The notes below the pieces were generated by a model. It did no database searches. It saw only the letters and a program-made list of their open reading frames with translations, and was not told the DNA's origin. The translations under genes and the position numbers were made by a program. From assembly GCA_049724395.1 (NCBI GenBank), contig JAUGWO010000235.1, positions 1 through 64,000 on the forward strand: a stretch of DNA of 64,000 bases, given 5' to 3'. Source of the stretch: Spongospora subterranea f. sp. subterranea (Eukaryota; Endomyxa: Phytomyxea; Phytomyxea; Plasmodiophorida). How positions within the stretch are numbered: the stretch's first letter is position 1; every line of letters begins with the position of its first letter. Shown piece by piece: positions 23,340 to 34,486 of the stretch.

Positions 23340-26300
23340 AGAACAAGAGAAGCGAAGCTGGGAGAAAAAGAAGAAGAAGGACAAAGACAAGACGATATAC
23401 GGATCGATGAGAAGTATAATGTATTTGACGGTAAAATATAATGCATTGCGACAGTGCACGACAACATGACACCAATCGCTGATAGACTCAGCGACGCTGG
23501 CAGAATCGGCCTGGGAATACTGAGTAGAACAGATCAGTATAACCGGTCACCTCTTTACGAATAATAAAGATGTAAGCGCCATCGATGTAAAGATTGGTCA
23601 AAGTGAATAACCTCATTGCGAGTGACGCTCTCAATTTGCGAATATTACGGGGGGCGAGGAACTTTACGACCGTTCCTATTACGTATATTTACAGTGAAGA
23701 CATTGATCAACGAATGCAGACACATCCACTTTTAAGCTTTCCCAAAATCACCTACTGGCGAGATTCCGAGTCGTTGTTTCAGTTGCAAAATGAACGGATT
23801 GGCCACAATGAGCGGTAATCAGAATGGGAAGGACCAGAGAGCGATCGTCACCAGGAACGAGCGAATACCATCCCGGTCAACGAGAAATCCGCGATCGTCT
23901 CGCTGGAAAATACGACCACCTTCCTCGACCTGAGCAACGGTTGAGAAGTACTTCTATCATTTTGCGATTTTACAAGACGGTCTCCGACGGCGGACAGTAA
24001 TTGTCGCGCTCGTGAGGGTAAACGACGCCGAGGGGGAGCGGAGACGCCGCGAACACATTGGCGACTACAGCAACTGGAGCAGACCAACGAGTAAACATAT
24101 CGGTCGGATCTTTGTTGTCGCCGCCGATCAATTCGATAACATAACGGATAGAGTTGATATTATAACGTAGACGCCATCGAGAGACCTTGTCGACAACATA
24201 CTGTTTTTATTCAGGTTTTACGGAAAGTGGATCGAGTAACAATTTCTAATCCTATGGTCAGTGACAACACGAACAATATCGTCACGAATCAATAAAAGGA
24301 AACTTATAACCGGCCACAACCAAAGGGAAAGTCGCCTTTTCTAACATCGACCAATGTAGCGCGGAATGTTTAAATGCACCGCAGTGCAATGCGATCGGTT
24401 CGTGACGCTGAGGAGCGTAAGGACGACCTATGTCACCAATGGACACCTGATCAGTAATAACGATATTCCAGTAGCGTTGGCTAGCGTCTTGAAAAACATA
24501 CAAAACCTTTGATGGATCAGGGCTTGACAAGGCAATGGCATTAATAAGGGCGGCACGATATCGAAGGCGGTAGAGTCACTTTCGGTCCAATCAGTTCCTG
24601 CCGCCGCTTCGTTCGCTTCGACAGGCCCGTGAGGTAGAGCCTGAAGAGTATGGCGGAGAGGGGACACAACCTCCTCAAAACGGGATTGGCAAGCGAATGT
24701 AAACTGTAGGAGATCGTCGGCGGTTCGAGGAAACGGCATATCGACAAGAGATTGAATCTTGATTGGGTTTGGGGAAACGCCTGCTCGGAAATATTTCAAC
24801 ACACCATCAAGCATGAGTCTGCCAGAGTATGGTCTTGGAAGCGCTTAGTTTGAGATCACGTTGGCGACAAATCTCGAACGTGGCGCGAAGATGTCGAAGG
24901 TGAGTGAGACACATCGGCTCTCCGGCTATCCCTTTAGTGTAATCAAGGAGGTCGTCTAAACCAGATTATTAGCGACCAATAAAGCAGACCCGCGAACGCC
25001 ATCGTCATCGACTGCTGGAAATGGGGAACACCATTGAGGTCCCCTTGCATGAGGCGGTCCGACACCTAAATACCAACAGGCGTCTGAAAAGCCTGGAGGT
25101 CGATATTACCTGTAACCTGGAGCTGCCAAAAATCCACGTTGAGATCAAGAGTAAAAACGATTTCAGCGCCCTGAAGATGGGAAGATACCATGGCCTGGAT
25201 AGGCATCGGAAAGAAAATACGTTCTTGACAATGGTTCGACTGACGTGCGTCAATCACCATCCTCATATTCCATGCTGCTCAACGACCAATGGCGTGGAAG
25301 AGAAACGAGAATCGGCAAGGGGGCGGATGTACCCAAAACTCGCTAGGCCACGACAGAAACGGATCAGATAGTCTTGATAGCGACGTGCCAAGTTACGCGC
25401 GCGATGATGGAAAGATTGGGCATTTGGTTTCAAACGCATTGCCAGGGCAGGATGATCGGCGGGTGGATCAGTGCCGAGTTTGATTTTCGAAATACATCGC
25501 GGTACTCGTAAAGCAAATTGAAGGCCTCTTGAAGAGATACGGAGGGAGCATCGGCCGCACGAGCCTTATCGATAATTACGTCGAAGGCACTGGAGATGTC
25601 AGCGGGGTCATCGATTCCGACAGGAACGTCAGCATAGTCATCGTCGATCTCGGATCTGGCAGACTGTCGTCAAAAAAAACGGCGTAAGCAGACCCAGGAC
25701 GGATTCGTCTTGTTTTTCGGCCAGTTGAGTTAGCTGAGCTCGTATCGACGCCGAACATGCAGAGGAGCGGTTCCCCGATCAGGACGGATGGAAGGTCGCC
25801 GTCACTGATGTATATCCATCTCCAACGCATAATCACGGGACCCTCAGAAGTATTAATGCTGATATCGACCTTGGCTTGAGGAAACGAGCGTTCCGCTCTC
25901 CCAGAACCATGGATCGGTATGTTGATTCTCCGAGTAGGGACTTCGACACCGCCAGCTACCGCGAGACCTTTAAGCTCGCACCATTCACGTTGTCCCAGGA
26001 GATTAAATTCAGATCCGCTATCAACAGTCACCACGACATCCAAGGCGAGATCACGAACCGACTGAGTCACAATACAGGATCGCTAAAGGATGGTAGCCTT
26101 GGTCGTCGATAAGGTAGTCCCAGCTGGTCGATATGAAAACTTGGCGGCTAATTTCGGGGGGAGTACTGGGAGTAGATCCGTCACCAACTTCAGTTTTTTC
26201 GGTTGGAAAGTGAACAGAGCGACTTATATTCGGGCCGGGTGATAGCGACGACCGCGGTGATGCTGGTGGCTGCTTCGACGACGGAGGAATCCCATTAGTT

Positions 26301-27420
26301 CCAAAGGGAAAAACGCGGAGATACTGAACCGTTCGCCATAGACGTGGTATGAGATCGAGTGTTAGGCTAATTGGGAGCTGGGCGCTATCTCATGCGAACG
26401 ACGGCCGGGCGCAGCAACAGACGGGGGGCGTCATTGGCTCACCGACGACGCCGTGGATCCCCGACGTAGCTGGTGGACGAAGTTCGAGGCGGTAGACTTT
26501 GGCGAGCGTCGTGAAGTTCGCGAAGAAAACGTCGTCGTTCGTCGTCGGTGAGGNNNNNNNNNNNNNNNNNNNNNNNNNNNNNNNNNNNNNNNNNNNNNNN
26601 NNNNNAGCTCCACCGTTAGCTCCAGAGCTGTCAGTAGAACGGGTTCGGATAATGAGGGGGTGAAAACTATGATACTTTATAGATTCCTCGACAATGAAGG
26701 GATAGAGAGCGTCGGGATCATTATTGAGAACAAAACTGTCGGGTTTTGAGACGGCGTTCCATAGCCGATTTCAACTGGACGGGCTCAAGCGCAGCGATAT
26801 TTGGCGACACATTGCGAGCGCGTAATAACGGCTCTCGTTGAGACAAGTCGGTGAAGCTTTGAATCTGTTGTCGGGCATCCATTCGCAGGCCGTCGAAAAA
26901 ACGCATCAGGATCGAAGGAAGAGGCGATTTCAAACGCTCACCCAGAAGTCGCAATAGTCTTTCGTCGGTGGCATCAGTGACGACAGAGATGTCGGCGAAA
27001 ACAAACTGAACAATGGTAGCCAATAACATTCGGTCGATTAAATTACGAATTGGTCGGGGGTTAACAGCAGGATCACGTCCTACGTTGAAATCGGAGAGGT
27101 CGTCCACGTACGCTTCATAATTGTTTAGAAAGACGATGACCTCAGGGATGGCCTAGGAGGTAAGTTGGGCGGGCGGAAGCGGAACGACAATTACGGCCAG
27201 CTCCATAACAGAATACAACGAAAACCGGAGATTATCGGAGGAAGAAGTGGATCCAGGAAGCCCTTAAGAGGGATAGTGATCACTAATGCCAAGGGCGGAA
27301 AGAAGAAGATATGCAAGATGGGAGAAGTAGAGGAAGGATAAAACAAGAGGAAATCGGATCGATAGAAGTATAAAGACGGTAAATAAATACAATGAATGGC
27401 CACAGTGCATGACAACATGA
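23340..27420 (-). mobile_element. Old, degraded Ty3-like LTR element
   Basis: Minus-strand remnants lie in retroelement order: gag-like helical region (26,721-27,107), aspartic protease (VDSGSEFNLL, near 26,000), RT start (MRMVIDARQSN and FTLDLNVDFWQLQV, near 25,100-25,260), RT thumb to RNase H (24,430-24,810) and RNase H (VFQDASQRYWN, near 24,490). The two ends share a diverged direct repeat of about 120 bp (near 23,345-23,469 and 27,300-27,420, both ending in acaacatgac), best read as LTRs. The strong divergence of these repeats and the many breaks make this clearly the oldest LTR element in the window. A 52-base assembly gap lies inside it. Confidence 0.75.
26554..26605. other. Assembly gap (52 N)
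   Basis: A run of 52 undetermined bases within the old Ty3-like element. Confidence 1.
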
Positions 27421-27566
27421 CTGGCTTACTCGGCTGCTCAGTGGGCGGGGCAGCCACCAGCCCATCACGTCCCTGGCGCAAATCCCCGTCCAGTGCGGGA
27501 TTGTTTGTCATCGGACTTTCACGATATTCCGACAGGGGCCCAAACTTTGACCCAGTCAATTGCCGC

Positions 27567-28395
27567 CATGAATCGCATCATGATCCTGTGTTTTGGGCTG
27601 TTTATATTTAGTCCTTGTCTTCTGTTAACCTGTTCAGCTGATAATGAGGACGACGTTGATCTTGTCCCCCGTCCCCGCCCATCCTCAATTATTGATCGTA
27701 TTCTCCTGGGTGTTTACCGATGTCATTCCAGTCCTACTGCTATCAGTGAGTGTTCAGGTTATTGTCATAGTGGGCTTGGATTTTGACATGTTCCGAACTA
27801 GGATTGATGACTGTTCTGGTCAGAGCTACCTTCACCATAGCTTATATAGATTCGTCGTACCCGAACACTTTCTCCATTTTAACAAAAGGTATTAGAGTAA
27901 TAATCATATCGTGTATTTGTATCGTTCCCCATTCCCATTGTGATTGTGAATCTTCATTAGGATATCTACTGATGATGGTGGCGTTTAACCAACTTGTGGT
28001 TTTGAACCTGAACTACTACAGACCCATCAAACATGGTGCTTAATCGATCCATTGTTCATGTGCCTATTTGGTCCTGTGTTCTAACATTGCGATAATAGTG
28101 TATGAACTGTGTTCCCTGATCTGGGCTGCTTTTCTCTTGTTAGTATGTTCCGGTTGGCTCCGTTATGTCGCAATATCGCTTGCTATCGTGCCGTTTTTTG
28201 CCAGAATACTGATGGCATGTTTTTTTCCGCTAGCTCAGATCATTCTTGTTTACGTAAATTATGTGGACAATTTTCTGTCAAGGATTGATCCATTGACAAC
28301 AACAGACGACTCCACGACCAACCATCAACGGCTATTGGTGTGAGCGGTGTTCAATATCCCATCAGGAATCATTTCGAGATACCGCTTTCCTTATC
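27567..28395 (+). pseudogene. Multi-pass membrane protein gene, copy 1 (unrecognised family)
   Basis: The start ATG at 27,567 opens a 20-odd-residue hydrophobic signal or anchor (MNRIMILCFGLFIF), followed by an acidic-proline stretch (ENEDD-like, then VPRPRPSS). Further downstream, plus-strand frames encode strongly hydrophobic segments (around 27,960-28,000, 28,070-28,140 and 28,150-28,250) that look like transmembrane helices. The whole block matches copy 2 at 30,555-31,370, including about 100 bp upstream of the ATG. In this copy the membrane part is split over two frames, while copy 2 has it in one. Homology to copy 2 stops near 28,395, where another repeat begins. I do not recognise the family, and the exon structure is unresolved. 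Confidence 0.5.
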
Positions 28396-28829
28396 TATTA
28401 GATAAAATTAAATCGGAGGTATTGGAAAAGGTAAAGGAGTTTAAAAAGTATACAACCGAGATGCAGCGAAGAGCGCTGTCAAATTCTGCTCATAGAAAAT
28501 CAATTTACTCAGGTTGTAGAGTGACGGTGGTGCTGAACATTTTTTTGTTCGGAACACATGGTCGAGAATTGCTCAGCATTGTCCGTTTCGTTTTCGCTTT
28601 AGCGGTACCGCTAATTTGCGACAAAATAACAAACTGGAAACAAAAGAGAGAATTCTGTTTGAATGGGTCTAAAGAAATCTTGGAGAGCAATAAATCTACG
28701 GATGATCGACCAATGTGTGATAATTGGCATTCTGTCAATGTGAAAAACGGGGCAATCGTGTTGGATTTTTGTCAACTGAGTGACTTCCAGAAACAGCAAA
28801 CGCAATTTGTGCGAACACTCAAATGTTGA
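28395..28829 (+). repeat. Second copy of the dispersed repeat, with an open frame to 28,829
   Basis: From about 28,395 the sequence switches from the membrane-gene homology to the repeat also present at 22,864-23,300. An open frame (28,347-28,829) crosses the junction and includes a Lys/Glu-rich helical stretch (EVLEKVKEFKKYTTEMQRR) and a hydrophobic segment (IVRFVFALAVPLI). It may be the alternative 3' end of membrane gene copy 1 or part of a mobile element. No known domain is recognised. Confidence 0.5.
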
Positions 28830-29100
28830 CGCAAATTCAATTTGCTACTTAACACAAATCAGATTTGGTCTGTGCAAATATTTGTGTCAACGTATTTTAC
28901 ACCTAGTGTTTTCAGCGCCCTTCGATGGGATGATTTTGGCGGGCTTTGTCAAGAAGCGACAGTTAGCGTTCCCACCACATCATAACATGTCTGCAAAACA
29001 AGTCGGGTCATCAGTCAAATGACGAGGAAATGGGTTTACCGCCCCCGAATTTGACAGTTCAGGTAATAGACATTACCTGATTGTAACCTTCAATCAATTG
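28830..29100. other. Intergenic, nothing recognised
   Basis: No convincing coding frame, repeat or RNA gene is visible here. Confidence 0.5.
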
Positions 29101-29106
29101 TCATAA

Positions 29107-29860
29107 ACCTGGTCACTCTAATTGAAGAACTTCTTCCTGCGGGGGCATTAAACCTTCCTAAAGGTTTCGAGTTGCCAGACATGGAGTGTTTTGCGCCGTA
29201 AATTCAACAGTTTGTGTCAATCTAAAAAACCAACCGGTTGAATCCAATGCTGTTTTGGCTGTTTAGTTAATGTGCTGATTGTTGATATATTAGGAGATCC
29301 TGATTGCCCAGAGGAGGACTTTGTTAGGTCGAAACGTGCTCAGCGATCAATTCAACAAAAAATGAGTGTGGCGTCGTTTGACGATGATGAGGTGCCATTT
29401 TTTCTTTCGCCGGCCGGAAGCGTACAAGGTTCTCATGATGGCGCCGACAACGATTCTGGCGGCAGGGATCAAGAGGTTCAGGAAAGCGGCCAGATAATTC
29501 GATTCCCCCATCTGACAGTGGTGGTGTCGGCACTGCTCTTGTTGCGCCCGCGAGAACATACGGCAGGTTGGGCAGAACACCCAACAAGCTGATCGACATG
29601 ACACGACGGTTAACCAATCCAGCCACCTTGAAACACTCTCCGTCAACAATGTCGCAAACGGCGGCAAAGCGTCTAAAAGTGGACCAGACATCTCGCAAAA
29701 TCCGGGGACAGAGTTGGTGTTGATGATGGAAACCAAACAGTATGAGCGGTATTTGGAGTACAGAGGAGAGGGGGACTCAAGAGAGGCAACACTTAAAGAA
29801 ACTCGGCAGGACATGGATGACAGGCTGAGGAGGAGAGAAGAGCCAATAGGAACTTCATGA
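29107..29860 (+). pseudogene. Myb/SANT-like, transposon-associated protein remnant
   Basis: Three plus-strand pieces look like parts of one protein family often seen with transposons in oomycetes and other microbial eukaryotes. They are LIEELLPAGALNLPKGFELP (29,117-29,180), GDPDCPEEDFVRSKRAQRSI (29,300-29,355) with an acidic FDDDE tail, and a C-terminal helical, charged region (29,690-29,860; ETKQYERYLEYRGEG, ending GTS and a stop). The pieces lie in different frames with stops between them, so this is a decayed copy or an unresolved spliced gene. The family assignment rests on the GDPxCPxE..RxKR-type motif and is tentative. Confidence 0.45.
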
Positions 29861-29929
29861 AGCTGATTATGATGAAGTTATCAAACGCAGATGATTTAAC
29901 AAACAAATTTTGAAAATATTGGAGCCTGC

Positions 29930-30260
29930 CGATTTTCAATCGATTTTATGTCGCCTTGTTTACGCCTGATAAGTGATAACGTCATCATTATTCTGATCAT
30001 GAAACATACACTCAATTGTATTGTATTAGGGGTATCAAATATGAGAAAAAATCGTTTTTCCCTCATGATTTTCGGCCCCAGAACATCGATTTTCAGCGAT
30101 TTTCCGACGCTGAAGATCCGCCGTGAAAATCGACTTTCGCGAATGCGAAGTTGGTGTGAGGATGTTCTACGGCGTAAACAAAGTTCGCCAGAATCGATTT
30201 TCACATAAGAATCGATTTTCAGGCTATCTAAACTATGCGGGAAAATCGATTTTCAAATTG
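29930..30260. repeat. Cluster of GAAAATCGATTTTC-type palindromes
   Basis: Within about 330 bp there are at least seven full or partial copies of a 14-bp palindrome centred on ATCGAT, for example near 29,935, 30,047, 30,083, 30,128, 30,193, 30,208 and 30,241. The one near 30,241 is the complete form. Spacing is irregular, so this is not a simple tandem repeat. It lies about 300 bp upstream of membrane gene copy 2. Confidence 0.75.
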
Positions 30261-30554
30261 CGAGATTTCTCACATTTGATACAGCCTATTGCGTGATTTT
30301 GTCTCACCTATTTTCGCTGTTTTTGGAGGTCATTCATTGACGCCAACCTTGACGCAAATCCTGCCAACTCAGTACACTCAACCTTGACGCAAATTTCGGC
30401 AAATTTGCGTTTGCGCGATTTTTGGAAGTCACCCTGTCAAATCTCAACGGGCGTCCCTGGCGCAAAACCCCTTCCAGTGCGGGATTTTTTGTTTTCGGAC
30501 TTTCACGATATTCCGTTACGGAGCCAAACTTCGTTGACCCAGTCAATTGTCGCC

Positions 30555-31516
30555 ATGAATCGCATCATGATCCTGTGTTTTGGGCTGATTGTATTGAATT
30601 CTTGTCTTCTGTTAACCTGTTCAGCTGATGATGAGGACGATCTTGATCTTGTCCCCCGTCCCCGCCCATCCTCAATTATTGATCGTATTCTCCTGTGTGT
30701 TTACCGATGTCATTCCAGTACTACTGCTATCAGTGAGATTTCAGGTTATATTTCATAGTGGGCTTGGATTTTGACATGTTCCGAACTAGAGATTGATGAA
30801 CTGTTCTGGTCAGAGCTACCTTCACCATAGCTTATATAGATTCGTCGTACCCGAAAAGTTTTCCCAATTGGTCAAAAGGTAATAATGTGATCACATCGTG
30901 TGTTTGTATCATTCCCCATTCCCATCGTGATTTTGAATCCTCATTAGAATCTCTACTGATGATGGTGGCGTTTAACCAACTTTTGGTTTTGAACCTGAAC
31001 TACTCCAGACCCATCAAACAAGGTGCGAATTCAATCCATTGTTCATGTGCCTATTTGGACTTGTGTTTTAACATTGCGATAATAGTGTACGAACTGTATT
31101 CCCTAATCTGGGCTGCTTTTCTCTTGTTAGTATGTTCCGGTTCCGGTTTCTTCCATTATGTAGCAGTATCGCTTGCTATCGTGCCGTTTCTGGTCAGAAT
31201 ACTGATGGCATGTTTGTCCCCGTTAGCACAGATCATTCTTGTTTACGTAAATCATCTGGACAATCTATTGTCAAAGATCGACCACGACCAACCATCAACG
31301 GCTATTGGTGTGAGCGGTGTTCGTTATCCTATCAGGAATCATTTCGAGATCCGCTTTCCTAATTATCTAATACACACAATTGTCCCCATTCGACATCGAC
31401 CCCCGCTTTCTATGCTCACAGATGCAATTGCCCATTCAGCACAGACCGTACAGTTAAATCCCCTTGTTCGGCAACACCAATGTCCCACTATACAAAACTT
31501 TCAACTCGTATTTTAA
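30555..31516 (+). CDS. Multi-pass membrane protein gene, copy 2 (unrecognised family)
   Basis: The start ATG at 30,555 gives a hydrophobic leader (MNRIMILCFGLIVL) followed by a short acidic and Pro/Arg-rich stretch. The downstream frame 30,887-31,516 encodes at least four hydrophobic segments: SLLMMVAFNQLLVLNLNY, an IAIIVYELYSLIWAAFLLLV run, YVAVSLAIVPFLVRIL and PLAQIILVYVNHL. A roughly 85-residue soluble tail follows, with His, Pro and Gln. The leader and the membrane part lie in different frames, so at least one intron or frame change falls between 30,700 and 30,890. I could not place it with consistent splice phases. Copy 1 at 27,567 is a diverged duplicate whose 3' end has been replaced. 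The product is probably an integral membrane protein of unknown function. Confidence 0.5.
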
Positions 31517-32247
31517 TGCGGTTCGAATTACCCCCAGCACCGCTGTCCTTTCAATATCAAACTTTAACTCTCCCCGGGTAATTTCGAATCTAAACTTGCT
31601 CTGCAATACAGAGCATATTTCAAAGAACGTGCATTGGCAATTGTTCTTGGCTCGTTTCGATACTCGTGAACGGCAACACAGATATTGAATCGATTTACAC
31701 CAATTTCAATTCCAAATCGGTGATTGTGTTTTGTTTTCCTACTCTAAATGTGTTTCGGGTGAATCATTCGTCACTGATTACACCGTCAAAGTAATACCTG
31801 TTTTCTGGTGAATCATGAGGACTGGGTCGTAATACTGCAAAGGTTTTCTAATTCCGGAATGAATGATTGCAGTTGAACAGCAGCAATATCGTCTTGACCT
31901 GCCACCCAATCATATATTGATGCAGGTCGCTGGCGCCATTACTCAACAAATCAATCTGTTAATCTATCACAATCATGCGCCAGCGAAAGACTAATTCAAA
32001 GCAGCTCTTATGTTCGTTGATCTATCCCCAATGCATGACATCATGAGTACGTATACTTTACAGCCGACAACGACAACATCGGGATATGAGGCAATCCCAT
32101 ATTGATCGTTGTGCGAGTTGTGGAGCATGAGTTGAGTCAATCCCTTCCCCATATGACTCTTGATCAAGAGTGACTCATATCGAGTGGTGTTCAAGTGAGG
32201 GTATATCATTCGTATCAGGTCATTCCTAATCTCATCTAAATTTCAAT
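31517..32247. other. Intergenic, nothing recognised
   Basis: The stretch between the membrane gene and the CAP gene has no convincing frame. It must contain the CAP gene promoter. A possible TATA-like word (gggtatatcat, near 32,199) lies about 50 bp before the CAP start codon. Confidence 0.45.
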
Positions 32248-33598
32248 ATGATGACGTTGTTTTATGTATTTATCGTTCTGGTCAAAAGCACGATAGCGAT
32301 ATTGAACGCCACGCAACAGGCAGAGTTTGTCACGCTGCACAACTCTGTACGTAGCCAAGTATCACCAACGTCGGCCAACATGTTAGCCATGGTCTGGGAT
32401 ACAACCGTGGCGGCGTCCGCACAGGCCTACGCTGAAACATGCCCGACTGGACACAGTAAAACTGCTTACGGTGAGAATCTGTCGTGGGGTTGGCCAACCA
32501 TGTCGGTCGCTGGGGCAGTCTATGAGTGGACCAGTGAGGTAAATTATTGTCAAAACTCGCTTCACCCTATTGAACTTGGAAAGTTGATTCGATAAGTTTT
32601 GTGGGATATTATTCTTGACGTGCGAACATTTGGCGATTTTGTATTGGTGAACGAGTTTCGATCATCGTCATGAGGGAGTAATTGTTTGTCGCTCTGCTAA
32701 TATTTTAAACATTTCACAATTGGTCTCGTTGATTTAATGATATGATGTTAAGCGTGTCATATTGCATTAGGGTGCTGATTACAATGTCGCCAACCGTTCC
32801 TGTAATGCCGGCAAGGTCTGTGGCCATTATACACAGCAAATCTGGGCCGATAGTGAACGCATCGGATGTGGTCACGCCACATGTTCAAATATATTTGGCC
32901 AAGCAGTAGTTCAAACCTATGTTTGTCAATACTCTGAAGCAGGAAATTGGGTTGGCGAAGATCCCTATTTGGTGGGACCAACATGCTCATGGTGTCCCAG
33001 TGGATATGCTTGTAATGGGAAGTTATGCGCCAAGATCGGCTCGTTTACCCCTGATCCTGCACAACCAACGCCAGTTCCAACAACACGTAGGCCGCGTACC
33101 ACAACAGACACTCCCGCTCCAACAACAGTTGCACCGCCGACTCCCGCTCCAACAACAGTTGCACCGCCGACTCCCGCTCCAACAACAGTTGCACCGCCGA
33201 CTCCCGCTCCAACAACAGTTGCACCGCCGACTCCCGCTCCGACAACAGTTCGACCAGCGACACCATCTCCAACCACAGCCAATGCCACTACGGCTCCAAC
33301 ATCATTACCTGCAGGGTTGACCCCGACAATTGCGGCAGTGGCTACTCCATCATTGGCGCCATCAACCCCAACCCCTCCAACAGTGGCCAACGTTACATCA
33401 GCTGCAACATCATCACCTGTTCCCAATTCGACGACTGCACTGGTAACGCCATCACCTACAGTCACAACGGTAACGGTGACCACCACTACCACCACTATGG
33501 ATGCCAACACGGTCCTGTTAATGGCCCAGACTGCTGCAGCCTCTGTAACAACTGCACCTACCGTTACGCCACGTCCTAGGCGGATATCCATCGTCTAA
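32248..33598 (+). CDS. Secreted CAP/SCP (PR-1-like) protein with Thr/Pro-rich repeat tail
   Basis: Two exons (32,248-32,538 and 32,771-33,598) join in phase 0 across a GT-AG intron and encode about 372 residues. The protein starts with a hydrophobic signal peptide (residues 1 to about 18). A CAP domain follows, with the family signatures YGENLSWGW, HYTQQIWADSERIGCG and YVCQYSEAGNW. Next is a short Cys-rich piece (CSWCPSGYACNGKLC), then a mucin-like tail dominated by Thr, Pro and Ala. Four tandem decapeptides (TPAPTTVAPP) within the tail are encoded by a 30-bp minisatellite. CAP proteins are secreted and often bind sterols or lipids. The tail is likely O-glycosylated and wall- or surface-associated, which is inference. 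The neighbouring LPMO has the same architecture of secreted catalytic domain plus Pro/Thr linker. Confidence 0.9.
33108..33250 (+). repeat. 30-bp coding minisatellite in the CAP gene tail
   Basis: Four near-identical 30-bp units (containing ccgctccaacaacagttgca) lie in frame and encode the decapeptide TPAPTTVAPP. Because 30 is a multiple of 3, copy number can change without shifting the frame. The antisense frames here stay open only because of the repeat. Confidence 0.9.
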
Positions 33599-34486
33599 AC
33601 CCAATTCTCATCTTTAATATTAGACATAAACCTTTCCAAATTATTCGTGTTGACATTTTAAACATCTTTCCAACGTCGTCAAAGGTGATCATATACGTGT
33701 CTTATGTTCTTTTGATGACATAAGACCAGATATCCATCCTCGCCATAAATTCACATAAACCAAACTCATATCAGGTCACAATGTACAAAACAAATTTTTT
33801 TCTACGCCGGATGTCAACAACAAGGCAAATAACGCAACCACTTAATTATGCTCTTAGAGAGTAGTATAACTGGAACTGATACAAGGTCTTTATCGAATCC
33901 AACGTCATACTTCAGTGCATGTGATTTAAGCAGCCTATCAGGGAACACATGCTGAAATGTTAGGTTATCCACAACCATTGAGGTTGACGATAATGAGTCA
34001 GCCGTGAAAGGAAACAATTAGGGGGTTTATTGAGTAGTAGGATCTTGTTGCACATAATGTTGACCAATTCACAATATTCAGAGTAATTCGTTTGAAACTA
34101 TGAGCGAATACGAATGATGGTCTACAGGTTTCTTCCAATCTATGATAAGGTTAAACAACATCCGTTCAAGGCAAGTCACAATATTGGCTCTTTAACAGAC
34201 AGGTCATTCTGGATCTGCATTCACCAACTCCATTCACTTATTTGATCCAGGAAAACTGTTCACGAATTGCACAACTTTGAGATTCTGAAAACCCAAATTG
34301 TATTAACAAAACATCTGTAAACGTTGACGAGGATGGAAGGCAACGCTAGCAGGGCCGGGCAATATATATTCCCCATGATCAGCAGTCTCACGAACAGACC
34401 ACACCTTGGCAAGCATGATGATTACGACTTAAAAACTCTGCAAATTTTAGCAATTAGCAACAGAACACGCAATCAATGTAGATATA
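33599..34486. other. Intergenic between convergent CAP and LPMO genes
   Basis: The CAP and LPMO genes end towards each other across this AT-rich stretch, so it holds both 3' ends. No other frame, repeat or RNA gene is supported. Confidence 0.5.

Noticed and set aside
23340-27420. Host protease-like gene around VDSGSEFNLL
   Set aside because: Gag-like, RT and RNase H pieces lie in order on the same strand between diverged terminal repeats, so it is an old LTR element.
32965-33591. 208-codon minus-strand ORF rich in Val, Gly and Ala
   Set aside because: It is the antisense shadow of the Thr/Pro/Ala-rich tail of the CAP gene.
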